Of a DNA stretch of 39,863 bases, positions 24,419-33,800 are shown piece after piece. The DNA comes from Verrucomicrobiota bacterium (lineage in GTDB: Bacteria > Verrucomicrobiota > Verrucomicrobiia > Methylacidiphilales > UBA1321). The stretch spans positions 1 through 39,863 of the forward strand of contig JABDHJ010000025.1 in NCBI GenBank assembly GCA_013285645.1, written 5' to 3'. Each line of letters begins with the position of its first letter. Positions within the stretch are counted from its first letter, which is position 1. Made by a program: the position numbers and the translations under genes. The notes under the pieces are model-generated. The model had not been told where the DNA came from, made no database searches, and was given only the letters and a program-made list of their open reading frames with translations.

Positions 24419-25603
24419 TTATGACAAGAGGATTTTAATGGTTTCCTCGATCTCGGCCTCCGTATTGTAAAAATGAGGTGAAAGCCGCAGGCATGAAACG
24501 CCCGCGCGACTCTGACGCAGCGAGACATCCACCCCGGCATCCCGCAGCTTGCGGGCCTGGGCCACGGCGGTCTCCGGATTATCGATGGCGATGGTAATAA
24601 TGCCCGATTTCTGCGAACGACGATTGGCAAAGCCCAGCACGCGGAATTTGTTCGCCATCAGTTTCTCCTCGGCGAAGGAGCGCAAATCAAGCAGGCGCGC
24701 CTCGATCTGCTTCACGCCCAGGGCCAAAATCATTTCCAGACTCGCCTTCATGCCAAAGAGGGCGAGAAGGTTAAGCGACCCCGGCTCATAACGCCGCGCC
24801 GAGTCCTCAAACACCATCTTGGGCTGGGCGATGTATCCGGGAGAATGAACGTTCCACGAGCCAAGTAGCGTGGGCTTGAGCAGCTCAAAATGGCGGCGCT
24901 TCACATAAAAGATGCCCGCCCCGAGCGGCCCCAGCATCCACTTATGGGAATCGGCAGCCAGAAAATCGATATGCCGGACATCGACGGTGGTCGCCCCGAG
25001 CGATTGAATGGCATCGAGACAAAAGAGAACGCCGCGACGGTTCAGTTCCTCGGCAATCCCCTCGTAATCGAGGCGAAATCCGCTCAGGAAATGACATGAA
25101 GCCAAGGCGACCAATCGTGTCCGGGACGTCAGGGCATTGCGGACGAGCTCGGGAGTGATTTCCCCCGGGCGCTCCGGCTGCAGCGGAATGACGCGCACGC
25201 CTTGCTCGGCCAGTGCCTGCCAAGGATAGACATTGGCCGGATAATCGTCGGGATAAAAAATGACCTCGTCGTCCTTTTGCCATTTGAGGCCGTTAGCCAC
25301 GAGGTTCAACCCCAACGAGGTGGGACCAAGCAGGGCAACCTCGTCGCTCTCGGCATTGATCAGGCGCGCTGCCACCCGCCGGATCGCTTCGATCTCGGCC
25401 ATAAAATCAGGCCCCTCTTGCCCCAAGGAAGCCCGATCAGCCTCATACTTGAGTGCCTCAACTGCCGGGCCGGGCAGCGGTGCGACTCCGGCGTGAGCCA
25501 GGAAAATGCGCTTTTGGGTGACCGGAAAGAGGCGATGCCGAAGCGCCTCGTCGGCCAGAATATGGTCGATGCTTAGATCGATATGGTCTCCATCTTTTTT
25601 CAC
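24419..25603 (-). CDS. Class V aminotransferase (cysteine desulfurase-like PLP enzyme)
   Basis: 394 residues from GTG 25603. An ATG at 25654 lies in frame 17 codons upstream but inside a palindromic repeat, so I consider it accidental. Fold-type I PLP enzyme of the NifS/isopenicillin-epimerase group: [14 protein letters not shown], then [14 protein letters not shown] with the PLP-binding Lys. [19 protein letters not shown] and a small C-terminal domain complete it. The N-terminus [20 protein letters not shown] is typical of this group. The substrate is unknown; cysteine desulfurase, selenocysteine lyase and epimerase functions share the fold, and no Fe-S gene is adjacent. The stop codon touches the putative rnpA start. 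Confidence 0.87.
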   Translation of the reverse strand: MKKDGDHIDLSIDHILADEALRHRLFPVTQKRIFLAHAGVAPLPGPAVEALKYEADRASLGQEGPDFMAEIEAIRRVAARLINAESDEVALLGPTSLGLNLVANGLKWQKDDEVIFYPDDYPANVYPWQALAEQGVRVIPLQPERPGEITPELVRNALTSRTRLVALASCHFLSGFRLDYEGIAEELNRRGVLFCLDAIQSLGATTVDVRHIDFLAADSHKWMLGPLGAGIFYVKRRHFELLKPTLLGSWNVHSPGYIAQPKMVFEDSARRYEPGSLNLLALFGMKASLEMILALGVKQIEARLLDLRSFAEEKLMANKFRVLGFANRRSQKSGIITIAIDNPETAVAQARKLRDAGVDVSLRQSRAGVSCLRLSPHFYNTEAEIEETIKILLS

Positions 25604-25644
25604 GGCTTTATCATCACCCAGATCGACGAAAAAGCCAGCCCGAT

Positions 25645-25700
25645 GGAGGGACATCCTCCGGCATGTCCCTGAATAGAGCAGGCCAAAGGCTGAGCCTCCA
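25645..25700. repeat. GGAGGGACA palindromic repeat, copy 1
   Basis: GGAGGGACATCCTCCGGCAT is followed by GTCCCTGA and, after a short spacer, GGCCAAAGGCTGAGCCTCCA. A relative with the same order of words is at 38511-38571. It can fold as GGAGG...CCTCC and GGGACA...TGTCCC stems. It sits between the 3D-domain gene and the aminotransferase and contains that enzyme's furthest upstream in-frame ATG. Confidence 0.75.
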
Positions 25701-25705
25701 GGAAG

Positions 25706-26473
25706 TTAGAGATGGTTGTCCTGGCTTACGCTTTCGGCAGCAATCAGGGAATGGGTTTCTGGAGTTGAAGTCGTGCTACCAGCGGCCAACGGCGTCGTCC
25801 AGCTGATGGCGGCGTACTTCGGGCCACTGGCTGCAAAACGTTCGCCGTCCCGACGGCTCTCAAAGAAGAGGTCGATGACCAGCGCGTTGCGCTCCTCGGT
25901 GGTATGCGCCGCTTCACGGGCGGCTTCGCGGGAAATCACGGCTGAACCGGTATCCACCGCCACATATCTGCCGACTCCGGCGATCTCCACCACGCTGCCG
26001 TAGGGAATGATCCGGGGATCGACCGCGCAATGGCCGTCATGGAGATGGATGCCGGTCGAGCTCAGGCACTTGCCGGTATAATAGTCACCTTCGCCCGCCC
26101 AATAAGCAGTCACGCGGGCCAACCGTGCGCTGACACCAGTTCGAGCGATCGACGAGGAATGATCCCTTGTTGTGGTTATCGCGCCCTGTCGGGTCTGTAG
26201 AGTGGAATGGGCGAGAGTTGAAGGCTTGTCAGAAGTCTTTGCGACCAGAGGCTTTGCTTTGTCATGGACTGTCGTTGAAGTGCTTGATGCAGTAAGCTTG
26301 GCCTTGTCAGTGGTGACGGTAGATGCCGTGGGAGCGGTCTCGGTCTTGGCCACAGTCTTCGGGGTCTTGGCGGGAGTGGGCTGATCGTTCGATGCGGGCA
26401 CAATGCCCTTGGCCAGTACGGGAAAACCCGTACAGCTCATCAGCAATCCGACTATATATAAATAACGTATCAT
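25706..26473 (-). CDS. Secreted 3D-domain protein
   Basis: 255 residues from the ATG at 26473 (MIRYLYIVGLLMSCTGFPVL signal peptide); a TTG nine codons upstream is also in frame. Residues about 20-120 are a Thr/Ser/Lys/Ala-rich, probably disordered linker. The C-terminal half is a 3D domain (three-aspartate double-psi barrel): RVTAYWAGEGDYYTGKCLSS, AVDPRIIPYGSVVEI, YVAVDTGSAV and ALVIDLFFESRRDGERF. The three Asp are in AVD, AVD and VID. This fold is shared with lytic transglycosylases of the MltA type and with resuscitation factors, so a peptidoglycan-related role is likely. A G-x-L/D catalytic set cannot be confirmed. Confidence 0.82.
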   Translation of the reverse strand: MIRYLYIVGLLMSCTGFPVLAKGIVPASNDQPTPAKTPKTVAKTETAPTASTVTTDKAKLTASSTSTTVHDKAKPLVAKTSDKPSTLAHSTLQTRQGAITTTRDHSSSIARTGVSARLARVTAYWAGEGDYYTGKCLSSTGIHLHDGHCAVDPRIIPYGSVVEIAGVGRYVAVDTGSAVISREAAREAAHTTEERNALVIDLFFESRRDGERFAASGPKYAAISWTTPLAAGSTTSTPETHSLIAAESVSQDNHL

Positions 26474-26791
26474 CTTTTTTAAGTTGTTTTCCGAAAGCAA
26501 AATACATGCCTGAAGTCCAAGCGACTTTCCAAGGGGGAAGGATCAAAAGACTAGTGCCTACAAAGATGCTTTCATGGAACGAAAGCCCCGGCTCAGGTCT
26601 GATTCTGGGGAATCGGCTAAAAAATGCCGACTGCCAAGAACATGTATCGCAACTTCGCGATAAGCCGGAAAGTAGACAAAAGGATAATCGGCGCAATACT
26701 TTTTTTTCGGTTTTCCCGAAACATTGGTACAATTGAAGCTTAGGCAACAAGTGCCGCAGAGGTAAAATCAGGCGGATCTGGGCAAAAACCC
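26474..26791. other. AT-richer intergenic region
   Basis: 318 bases between two same-strand genes, without a credible gene. The base composition is more AT-rich than around it (runs of A and T near 26480 and 26700). It has one short hairpin, TATCGC-AACTTC-GCGATA (about 26646-26663). It probably holds the promoter of the 3D-domain gene; I see no defined operator or RNA. Confidence 0.4.
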
Positions 26792-27148
26792 CTACTCTCT
26801 TACAAGAATGTAAGGGCTCAAATGGGCCTTCAGGAGATCGATTAAATCCGGATCGTTGTAGGTGAAGTCATCCGGGATGCGCAGGCAAATGACCCGCTTC
26901 CCATGCAACGCTTCGGCAAACTTGTCGCGCAGGTAGTCCCGATGTTTGGCCTCCATGACGAAAATCAGATCGGCCCAACCCAGTAGTCCTTCCGTAACCC
27001 GTTGGCGTGAGCTGGGTTCAGTCCCTGCTGACTTGGCCACATAGCCGGGAAAATTCTGGTAAAGCTCCTCGGCTGTGCGACTGCGCCACTTGTTCCGGCT
27101 GCAGACGAAAAGGAGTTTGGTTGGGGAGATGTCCCTGGCACCAGCCAA
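26792..27148 (-). CDS. Low-molecular-weight tyrosine phosphatase-like protein
   Basis: 118 residues. The start is TTG 27148; no ATG or GTG is available, and a strong GGAGGA site lies 8 bases upstream inside the end of pssA. The active-site loop near the N-terminus is C16-S-R-N-K-W-R22-S (a Cys-x5-Arg motif in LLFVCSRNKWRSRTAE), and a late IPDDFTYND segment supplies candidate general acids. This matches the short predicted tyrosine phosphatase group (COG4551 type) rather than classical LMW-PTP, whose loop is CxGNxCRS. The target is unknown. It is coupled to pssA by a one-base gap between stop and start. Confidence 0.83.
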   Translation of the reverse strand: MAGARDISPTKLLFVCSRNKWRSRTAEELYQNFPGYVAKSAGTEPSSRQRVTEGLLGWADLIFVMEAKHRDYLRDKFAEALHGKRVICLRIPDDFTYNDPDLIDLLKAHLSPYILVRE

Positions 27149-27149
27149 G

Positions 27150-28022
27150 TTACAAATCCTCCGGTGGAGGAGGTGGGGCGACGGGCTCCACGATCAACCC
27201 ATCTTCCTCTTCTTCCTCAATCTCCTTGCGCCAGGCGCGGGAAAGGAACGGGCGCAGAAAGCCGTAGAGCAGGTAGGCGACGAAGATCACCGCCGGCATC
27301 CACTCTATATAGACAATCGTCAAACCGAGGACGAGGACGACCCCCAGGAACTTGGGCGGCGAGAACTGGGTGCGCCAGTTGAAGCCCTTGAAGCTGGGGT
27401 ACTCGAACTTGCTGACCATCATAAAGGAGAGAAAAATCATCAGCGAGGCAAGGCCAATGCCCCCGTAACCGAAGGGAAGGTCCGCTTCCTTTTGATACTG
27501 GGATATAATAAGGAGCGTGATGGAGGAAATCAGCCCCGCCGCCGCCGGCACGGGAAATCCGGTGAAGTTGCGGGTGCCGGTGCCCAGATTATAGGTGGCC
27601 GCCACATTGAACCGCGCCAGCCGGAACGCGCCGCAGAGCAAATAGAAGACGGCGATGATCCAGCCGATACGGCTCGGCAAATTAAAGAGCACGATCTTGA
27701 AGACGAGCAACGCGGGTGCTACGCCGAAACTGACGATATCGGCCAGCGAATCGAATTCACGGCCAAACGGGCTCTCCCGGCCGCCCAATCGGGCCAGTCG
27801 TCCATCCAGCAAATCGAACAGGCATGCGGCGAGGATGCAGTAGAGACTGATGGTATAGGTATGGGTCCAGTCGGCCACCGCGCCGCCGGTCTCCTTTTGA
27901 ATCGAGCCCTCGAAAATTTTCAGCACCGCCAGGAATCCAAAGATAAGATTCCCCGCCGTCATCAGATTTGGCAGGAGAAAAATCCTCGAGATATTCTCAG
28001 GACGATAATTCGATTCGGGCAT
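27150..28022 (-). CDS. pssA: CDP-diacylglycerol--serine O-phosphatidyltransferase
   Basis: 290 residues from the ATG at 28022, which lies just after the psd stop; an upstream in-frame ATG at 28067 would run into psd. The CDP-alcohol phosphotransferase motif is complete: D73-G74-x2-A77-R78-x8-G87-x3-D91-x3-D95 (DGRLAR, GREFDSLAD). There are about eight membrane segments. It makes phosphatidylserine from CDP-diacylglycerol and serine, feeding Psd for phosphatidylethanolamine. The C-terminus ends in an acidic then Pro-rich tail (EEEEEDG, PPPPPEDL) that also encodes the ribosome-binding site of the next gene. Confidence 0.94.
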   Translation of the reverse strand: MPESNYRPENISRIFLLPNLMTAGNLIFGFLAVLKIFEGSIQKETGGAVADWTHTYTISLYCILAACLFDLLDGRLARLGGRESPFGREFDSLADIVSFGVAPALLVFKIVLFNLPSRIGWIIAVFYLLCGAFRLARFNVAATYNLGTGTRNFTGFPVPAAAGLISSITLLIISQYQKEADLPFGYGGIGLASLMIFLSFMMVSKFEYPSFKGFNWRTQFSPPKFLGVVLVLGLTIVYIEWMPAVIFVAYLLYGFLRPFLSRAWRKEIEEEEEDGLIVEPVAPPPPPEDL

Positions 28023-28035
28023 GGGATGGAAAAGG

Positions 28036-28725
28036 TTAGGGCCAGCGGGCGATGGGCGTGGCGGCACCTTGCACGCGGTCGCCCGGCTTTACCAGCACGG
28101 TGCATTCCAAGGGAAGAAAGACCTCTGTGCGCGAGCCAAAGCGGATCATGCCGAAGCGGAATCCGCGGGCAACGGTATCGCCCTCCTTGGACCAGGCCAC
28201 AATGCGTCGTGCGACGAGGCCTGCAATCTGCCGTACAGCCACGGGGCCATGGGAGGTTTCCAGGTACCAGGACCGGCATTCGTTGCGGATGCTCGAATCG
28301 GGATGGCGGACATCGAGGAAATCGCCCGCTTTGTAGGTCGTGCTTTTCACGCGGCCTTCGACTGGGGAGCGGTTGATGTGGACATCGAAGACGGAAAGGA
28401 AGACGGCCACGCGTTTCATCTTGCCCAGCTTAAAGTCAGGCTCGTCCATTTCGACAATATCGACGACCATTCCGTCGGCAGCCGAGACGATGATTTTTTC
28501 ATCGGCAGGCACGATGCGTTCCGGGTCGCGGAAAAAGTAGAGGACGAAGAAAAACAGCCCAAAGACGAGAAGAGCAAGAACATCGACTACCATGGCCAAG
28601 GCGAACGATCCGGCTGGTACGAAAGCGCGTTCGATAAACAGGAGAGCGAAGCCTACGATAAGGAGTGGAATGGAAAAGCGTCGGGCTTCTTTACGAGCGG
28701 AAGGCATAGGCGCGAACCGTAGCAT
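28036..28725 (-). CDS. psd: Phosphatidylserine decarboxylase proenzyme (short form)
   Basis: 229 residues; an in-frame ATG six codons in is an alternative start. Two N-terminal membrane segments (about 18-35 and 45-63) precede the catalytic part. Active-site wording includes FFRDPER, SAADG, VFLSVFDVHINRSPVEG and FGSRTEVFLP. Self-cleavage is expected between G197 and S198, with Ser198 becoming the pyruvoyl group. It converts phosphatidylserine to phosphatidylethanolamine. It is the first gene of the psd-pssA-phosphatase operon; pssA begins 13 bases after its stop. Confidence 0.95.
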   Translation of the reverse strand: MLRFAPMPSARKEARRFSIPLLIVGFALLFIERAFVPAGSFALAMVVDVLALLVFGLFFFVLYFFRDPERIVPADEKIIVSAADGMVVDIVEMDEPDFKLGKMKRVAVFLSVFDVHINRSPVEGRVKSTTYKAGDFLDVRHPDSSIRNECRSWYLETSHGPVAVRQIAGLVARRIVAWSKEGDTVARGFRFGMIRFGSRTEVFLPLECTVLVKPGDRVQGAATPIARWP

Positions 28726-29053
28726 AAACGATGTAAGAAGGCGTGCAGAAATCTATGCGAAGGGAAGTTGGCCACAAAAGAACGCAGAGAACACAAAGAG
28801 GATGTGAGCAATATCAGACAATTCCTTAATCCCTTGGGTTAAATTCTCCGAAGCTTGCTTCGGTTTGAGGGGTAGCCCGCGATCTCCGAGCGCGGGTCCG
28901 CCCAACGACCGTCGCCCGGAGGTCGACGGCTACCTCAGAGGGAAGGCACTGCCGCCGGGCCTGCGGCAGCTACCTTAAATGCCTCGGACCTTGCCCTAGG
29001 GTTCCTTAACTTTTTTGCGTTCTTTGTGTTCTTTCGTGGCTAAATTCCGTCCT
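28726..29053. repeat. Divergent gap with inverted AGAACGCAGAGAACAC-type repeat and hairpins
   Basis: 328 bases between divergent psd and maf. The word GCCACAAAAGAACGCAGAGA (28771-28790, continuing ACACAAAGAG) is mirrored by TTGCGTTCTTTGTGTTCTTT (29015-29034, continuing CGTGGC), imperfect arms of about 30 bases. Between them are two GTAGCC-type hairpin relatives: CGTCGCCCGGAGGTCGACGG (28911 on) and CACTGCCGCC...GGCAGCTACC (28946 on). A second copy of the same arms is at 30389-30516. The maf promoter must lie within or beside this repeat. Confidence 0.7.
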
Positions 29054-29635
29054 GTGTCCAAAGAGAAAATCATCCTCGCCAGTGCCTCGCCGCGACGACG
29101 TGAATTGCTCGCAGAGATGGGCATCCAGTTTGAAGTGGTGACTGCGGATGTTTGTGAGCTTGATTCGATTTCGTCGCCCCAACTGACACCCGGCGATTTG
29201 GCATGGGAAAATGCGCGGCTTAAGGCGAAGGCCGTTGGGGTGGTCAGACCGGGGCGTTGGGTGCTCGGTGCGGATACAGTAGTTGCCTTGGGTAACCGCG
29301 TTTTGGGAAAGCCGACATCGACTGATCAGGCCAAGGAATTTCTACGATTCTTGAGTGGACGCACACATGAAGTGATCACGGGCTGCGCCCTGATCAATCC
29401 AGACGGTGAAGAGATACAGTTTCGCGTCAGTTCTAATGTGATCTTTCATTCTTTAACTGACGCAACAATCGAGCTTTACCTCCGTGAAGTGCACGTCCTC
29501 GACAAGGCAGGCGCCTACGCACTACAAGAGCGCGGCGAATGGATCATCGAACGCGTGGAAGGTTCGCGCACCAATGTGATCGGGCTGCCCACGGAGAAGC
29601 TCGAAAGTGTTTTGAAAAGCCGGGGATTGCTCTAG
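29054..29635 (+). CDS. maf: Maf-family nucleoside triphosphate pyrophosphatase
   Basis: 193 residues from GTG 29054. The frame extends to 29015, but those codons are repeat sequence, and the GTG places IILASASPRRRELLAEMG at the usual N-terminus. Motifs GADTVV, GKPTS, FLSGRTHEVITG, KAGAYALQERGEW and NVIGLPTEKL are the Maf signatures. Members hydrolyse non-canonical or pyrimidine nucleoside triphosphates (dTTP/UTP type), and some affect septum formation. The acyltransferase follows 34 bases later. Confidence 0.93.
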   Translation: MSKEKIILASASPRRRELLAEMGIQFEVVTADVCELDSISSPQLTPGDLAWENARLKAKAVGVVRPGRWVLGADTVVALGNRVLGKPTSTDQAKEFLRFLSGRTHEVITGCALINPDGEEIQFRVSSNVIFHSLTDATIELYLREVHVLDKAGAYALQERGEWIIERVEGSRTNVIGLPTEKLESVLKSRGLL

Positions 29636-29669
29636 AAGAGACTTTCTTCTTTGTTTCCAAGTGTAACTT

Positions 29670-30377
29670 ATGGGCAACTTCTTCTATTATTTCTGCCGCG
29701 AGCTTTACCTCTCCGTACTGCGTCCCTTCACGCGCTTTGATTATGTGGAGTTGGATCCCGTCCCAAAGACCGGCCCCGCGCTCTTGCTCTCCAATCACAT
29801 CAGCCACGCCGATCCGCCGTTCATGACGAGAAAGTTTCCGCGCGTCATCCACTTCATGGCCGACAAGCCGCTTTTGGAAATTCCCATCCTGGGTCCGATG
29901 ATGAGATGGGGCCACGTCTTCCCCATCGACCGCACCAAGAACGATCGCGGCGCGCTCAAGACGGCGATGGCCCGGCTTGAAGCCGGCCATGTCGTCTGCA
30001 TCTTTCCGGAAAAGGGCATCCGACACGGTGCGACCTCGGTGCTTGGCGGCGCTGAGCTTCCCATCGGCACGGCGTCGCTGTGGAGAATGATGGATGTGCC
30101 GGTCATCCCCATGGTCATCATCGGGACGGACCAGCTTTACGCCCTGAAAAAATGGCCGAGTCGTCCACGCATTTTCATCCGGGTCGGGAAAGCTCTTCCG
30201 CCGGATCGAAGCGCGACGAAGGAAGAATTGCGCGATCGCATCGCCGCCGCCTGGATCGAAATTTTCGAGAGCATGAAACGGGATTACAACCTGCGGCCCG
30301 AGGAATTCCCGCAAAGCGCGCAGGAGCGCTGGGGACAACCCCCGCCGCCCGTCGCAGCAGAACAGCCGAAGGAATAA
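29670..30377 (+). CDS. PlsC-type 1-acyl-glycerol-phosphate acyltransferase
   Basis: 235 residues of the glycerolipid acyltransferase superfamily. Motif I is NHISHADPP, with catalytic H43 and D48. Motif III is FPEKGIRHG, a variant of the usual FPEGTRS, and a later VPVIPMVIIGTD forms motif IV. The N-terminal hydrophobic segment probably associates with the membrane. It is likely to acylate lysophosphatidic acid or a related lysolipid. It sits in the same neighbourhood as psd-pssA but on the other strand. The altered motif III leaves the exact acceptor open. Confidence 0.88.
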   Translation: MGNFFYYFCRELYLSVLRPFTRFDYVELDPVPKTGPALLLSNHISHADPPFMTRKFPRVIHFMADKPLLEIPILGPMMRWGHVFPIDRTKNDRGALKTAMARLEAGHVVCIFPEKGIRHGATSVLGGAELPIGTASLWRMMDVPVIPMVIIGTDQLYALKKWPSRPRIFIRVGKALPPDRSATKEELRDRIAAAWIEIFESMKRDYNLRPEEFPQSAQERWGQPPPPVAAEQPKE

Positions 30378-30388
30378 TCCCAAGGAGC

Positions 30389-30516
30389 GCAAAGAATTCA
30401 GAGCAAGGTCCGAAGTTTCAAGGTAGCCGCCGCTAGGGACAACGGCGGCTACCACGGAACAGACTCCTTCGATCATGCATTTATTTTTTGTGCTCTCTGC
30501 GTTCTTTGCGGTTAAA
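30389..30516. repeat. CGCAAAGAA inverted repeat enclosing a GTAGCCGCCG hairpin
   Basis: CGCAAAGAATTCAGAGCA (30389-30406) is answered by TGCTCTCTGCGTTCTTTGCG (30491-30510). Between them is the hairpin GGTAGCCGCCG...CGGCGGCTACC (30422-30453). The arrangement repeats that of 28771-29040, and the right arm again lies a short distance before a gene start (DUF2905 at 30537). Confidence 0.75.
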
Positions 30517-30536
30517 TTGATCTTTCAATATTCGAT

Positions 30537-30749
30537 ATGCAGGACCTCGGAAAATATCTCGTCATTCTCGGCCTCGTCATTGCTGTGGCAGGCGCATGGC
30601 TTTGGTCGGGGCGCGGCTTCGGTTGGCTCGGTCGGTTGCCGGGCGATATCTCATACCAGAACGGCGATTTCCGGGCCTATTTTCCCGTGACGACCTGCAT
30701 TCTCGTCAGCATCGTTTTGAGCCTTCTCGCGTGGTTTTTGCGACGATGA
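30537..30749 (+). CDS. DUF2905 small membrane protein
   Basis: 70 residues with two membrane helices (about 7-25 and 48-67) and the conserved middle GRLPGDISYQNGDFRAYFPV followed by TTCILVS and a basic end (WFLRR). This is the DUF2905 family in full length. Function unknown; the family is widespread in bacteria. It stands alone between repeat DNA and the TPR gene. Confidence 0.92.
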   Translation: MQDLGKYLVILGLVIAVAGAWLWSGRGFGWLGRLPGDISYQNGDFRAYFPVTTCILVSIVLSLLAWFLRR

Positions 30750-30820
30750 AACCAATCAGGGCCATAAAAGTTGCGTATTTGTCAGGAATTTCCTTTAAAA
30801 CTGCGACATAAGCCAACAAA

Positions 30821-33800
30821 GTGAAAATTGTGAAATGGTTTTTAATTGGTTTGGTTGCCGTGGTTTGCTCAGCGACGTGGGTTCGAGGCGATGCCGCCGG
30901 TGATCTCTATAAGACAGGCACGGATGATCTTGCGAACGAGAAATATGATGACGCCGTCAAAAACTTCGACCAAATCATCAACGGTTATCCGGCCACGCCT
31001 TATATCGACGAAGTGCACATCCGCGATGGCTTCGCCTATTTGCACTTGGGCGATTTCCCCAACGCGATAAAGGTCCTGGCTCCCGAAGCGGCCGCGAATG
31101 CCAAGCCCGAGTATCGCGGCACCGGTCTTTATTTTACCGGACTGGCCCAGTTTTCGCAGGCGCAAAAGACCGCCGACAAAGCGCAAAGCAAGACTGTATT
31201 CGGCCAGGCAGCGGCCACGTTCAGTACGCTCATCGATTATATCACCAAAAATCCCACGCCGGATAATCAGGCCTTCATGGAGGACACGATCTATTATCGG
31301 GCCCTCGCGTACTATCAAAAGGAGGATTACCCCAATGCGGAAAAGGACCTGCTCACGCTGCTCGATCCTCCTTATTCCACCAGCCTGAAGCGTCCTGATT
31401 ATCTTTTGCTTCTCGGCAGTCTCTACGCGGTCGAAACCAATCAGGCCGTGACCGCCAAGCAGCCCATCGATGTCATCAAGGCCGCAGCGCAAAAGGCGCT
31501 CGATCGCTTCGACCAAGTCAGCAAGGATCCCAATGCACTGGTCCAGGCGAACGACGCGAACATGAGCGAGGCCGAAGTTTACTATCTCATCGCGCAGCTC
31601 GACCCGGCGGTGACTGGTTATCAAAAGGCGCTCGATGCGTTTCGTTTGGTGCGGCGCAAGGCCGACATGGTGGACTTGCAGCAGACCCGGTTGGACCAGT
31701 TGAAAAAAGCATCGGCTGCGGCGCTGCAGACAGCAGGTGGTGCTTCCATGGCGAATGAAAATGTCCGCTTGATCGACCGGGAGTCCAGTCGGCTCCAGCA
31801 ATTGAAAGATGGATCGGACCCCATCGTCCAGGCGCTGATTCGCATTGCGGAATGTTATAACGCCATGAAGCCGCCCGAGTCCGACGAGGCCCGCACGGTT
31901 CTGCGCCGCTTGTCGCATGCCACCCTTACGCCGGATCAACAGCAGGAAGTTGATTTCCAACTCCTCAATTCCTATGTCCTCGGTGGCCAGACCGATAAGG
32001 CTGACGTGGCGCTGACCGATTATCTCACCAAACATCCCGCCGATCCGCAGGCCGACAGCATGAGCTTCCAGATCGCCGCGAAGCTCATGGATAAGAAAGA
32101 TTATCCCGGCGCACTGGCGCAGGCGGACCGTAGTCTCAAGGATTATCCCACCGGCAGAGTGGTGGGCCAGGCTGTTACCTTGAAGGCCCAGGCGTTGACC
32201 AATATGGGGAAAGTGGACGATGCCAAGAAAGTGCTCAGCGATTACGCTGCGGCCAACAAAGCCAATCCTGCGGCCAACCAGATGTTGCTGATCAAGGCGC
32301 AGGGAGAAGTGGCCCAGGGCGATTTCAGCGCCGCACTGGCCGATTACCAGAGCGTGAAGAACAACCTGTCGGTGAGTCCCGAATTACAGGCGGTGGCCGC
32401 CGCTGGTTGCATCCAGGCGCTTCAATCGATGCAGAAATATGACGATGTCATCACCGAGGCCAAGGCCTTCGCGACCAAATATCCCGACAGCAACGCGCTG
32501 CCCGGTGTCCTGATCTTTTCCGGTCTGGCCATGGACCGCAAAAACGATCCGGCGGCGGTCGCGGTTCTCCAGAATGTCGTCCAGAAATATCCGAAGGACC
32601 AGACGTCGCCCTTCGCGCTTTTTTATATCGTCACGATCTATCAGCGCACGAACAACGTGCCGGCGATGATCCAGGCGTACAAAGATTTGAGTACCGCTTA
32701 TCCCACCTCCTACACTTTCATTGGTCAGGCGGCGGACATGGTCGGCGGCGAGTATTTGAAGGAGAAAAAGTTTGACCTGGCCGTGGCGACCTACCAACCG
32801 TTGGTCGATGCTCCCAAGGCGGACGTCGCGGCGAACGCTGATAATAAGATCGGGGCGGTCTGGTTGGCGGCAGCCAAGGCGAAGGGCTCCCTTCAATCGA
32901 TGCAACCGGATGCGCGAGTCGAGCCGATGAAGTTCCTGTCCAATGCCGAGCAGTCCTACCTGACCGTGCTCGCGAAATATCCCGATCAACTCAATGCCGT
33001 CGGCGAGGCGTTCCAAGGCCTGGCCGATTTGCTGAAGCAGCGCCGTTCCGGTGGTTTGCTGACCGATCTCACGATGGAGGATTATCTCGGAAAGCTCACG
33101 GCGGGGTTGACGACTCCGGACATGCAAACGCGCGTGGAACTGGCCAAGGCGGCACTGGTCTTCACCTACAAAAATGGAGACAAACAATACCCCGCGGCGC
33201 TGGACCGGTTTAAGAAAGCGATCGACGCCAATTCCAACCTCGCCCTCACCCGGCAGGAGGCGAGCCAGTACGGCGAATTGCTCATGGCCGCGAAGGATTA
33301 CCCCACGGCGATCCAGGTTTTCACGAATTTGCTGGGCCATGCCGCGCCGGATGACCAGGAGACGCTGGCCGATGGCGATTACGGCTTGGGCGCGACTTAT
33401 CTGGCGCAAGGTGATGTGGCCAAGGCCGCCGAATACTTTGCGAAAATAAAAGCGCTGCCCAACGGCGGAGCATGGTTTCCGAAAATTCAGGAAGTCGATT
33501 ACGGCCTCGCGCTTGCGGCGGAATTGGCGGGTGATCCCAACGGCCTGGCCAAAGCGACCTACGCCAGGCTGATGCAAGCGTCACAAGCTGGCATTGCTCT
33601 GCAGGCCAAGGCCATGCTCGGTTACGGGCATTTGCTGGATAAAGCCGGGTACGGTGTGAACCCGGCGGTCAAGGGAACCATCGAATACGCGGTGCACTAT
33701 TACCAGCAGGTCGATTTGCTCTACGGTCCAGCTGTGGCGGAACTCAGCGCGGAAGGCCTTTACGACGCCGGTCAGGCTTACGATAAAGCAGGCGACAAGG

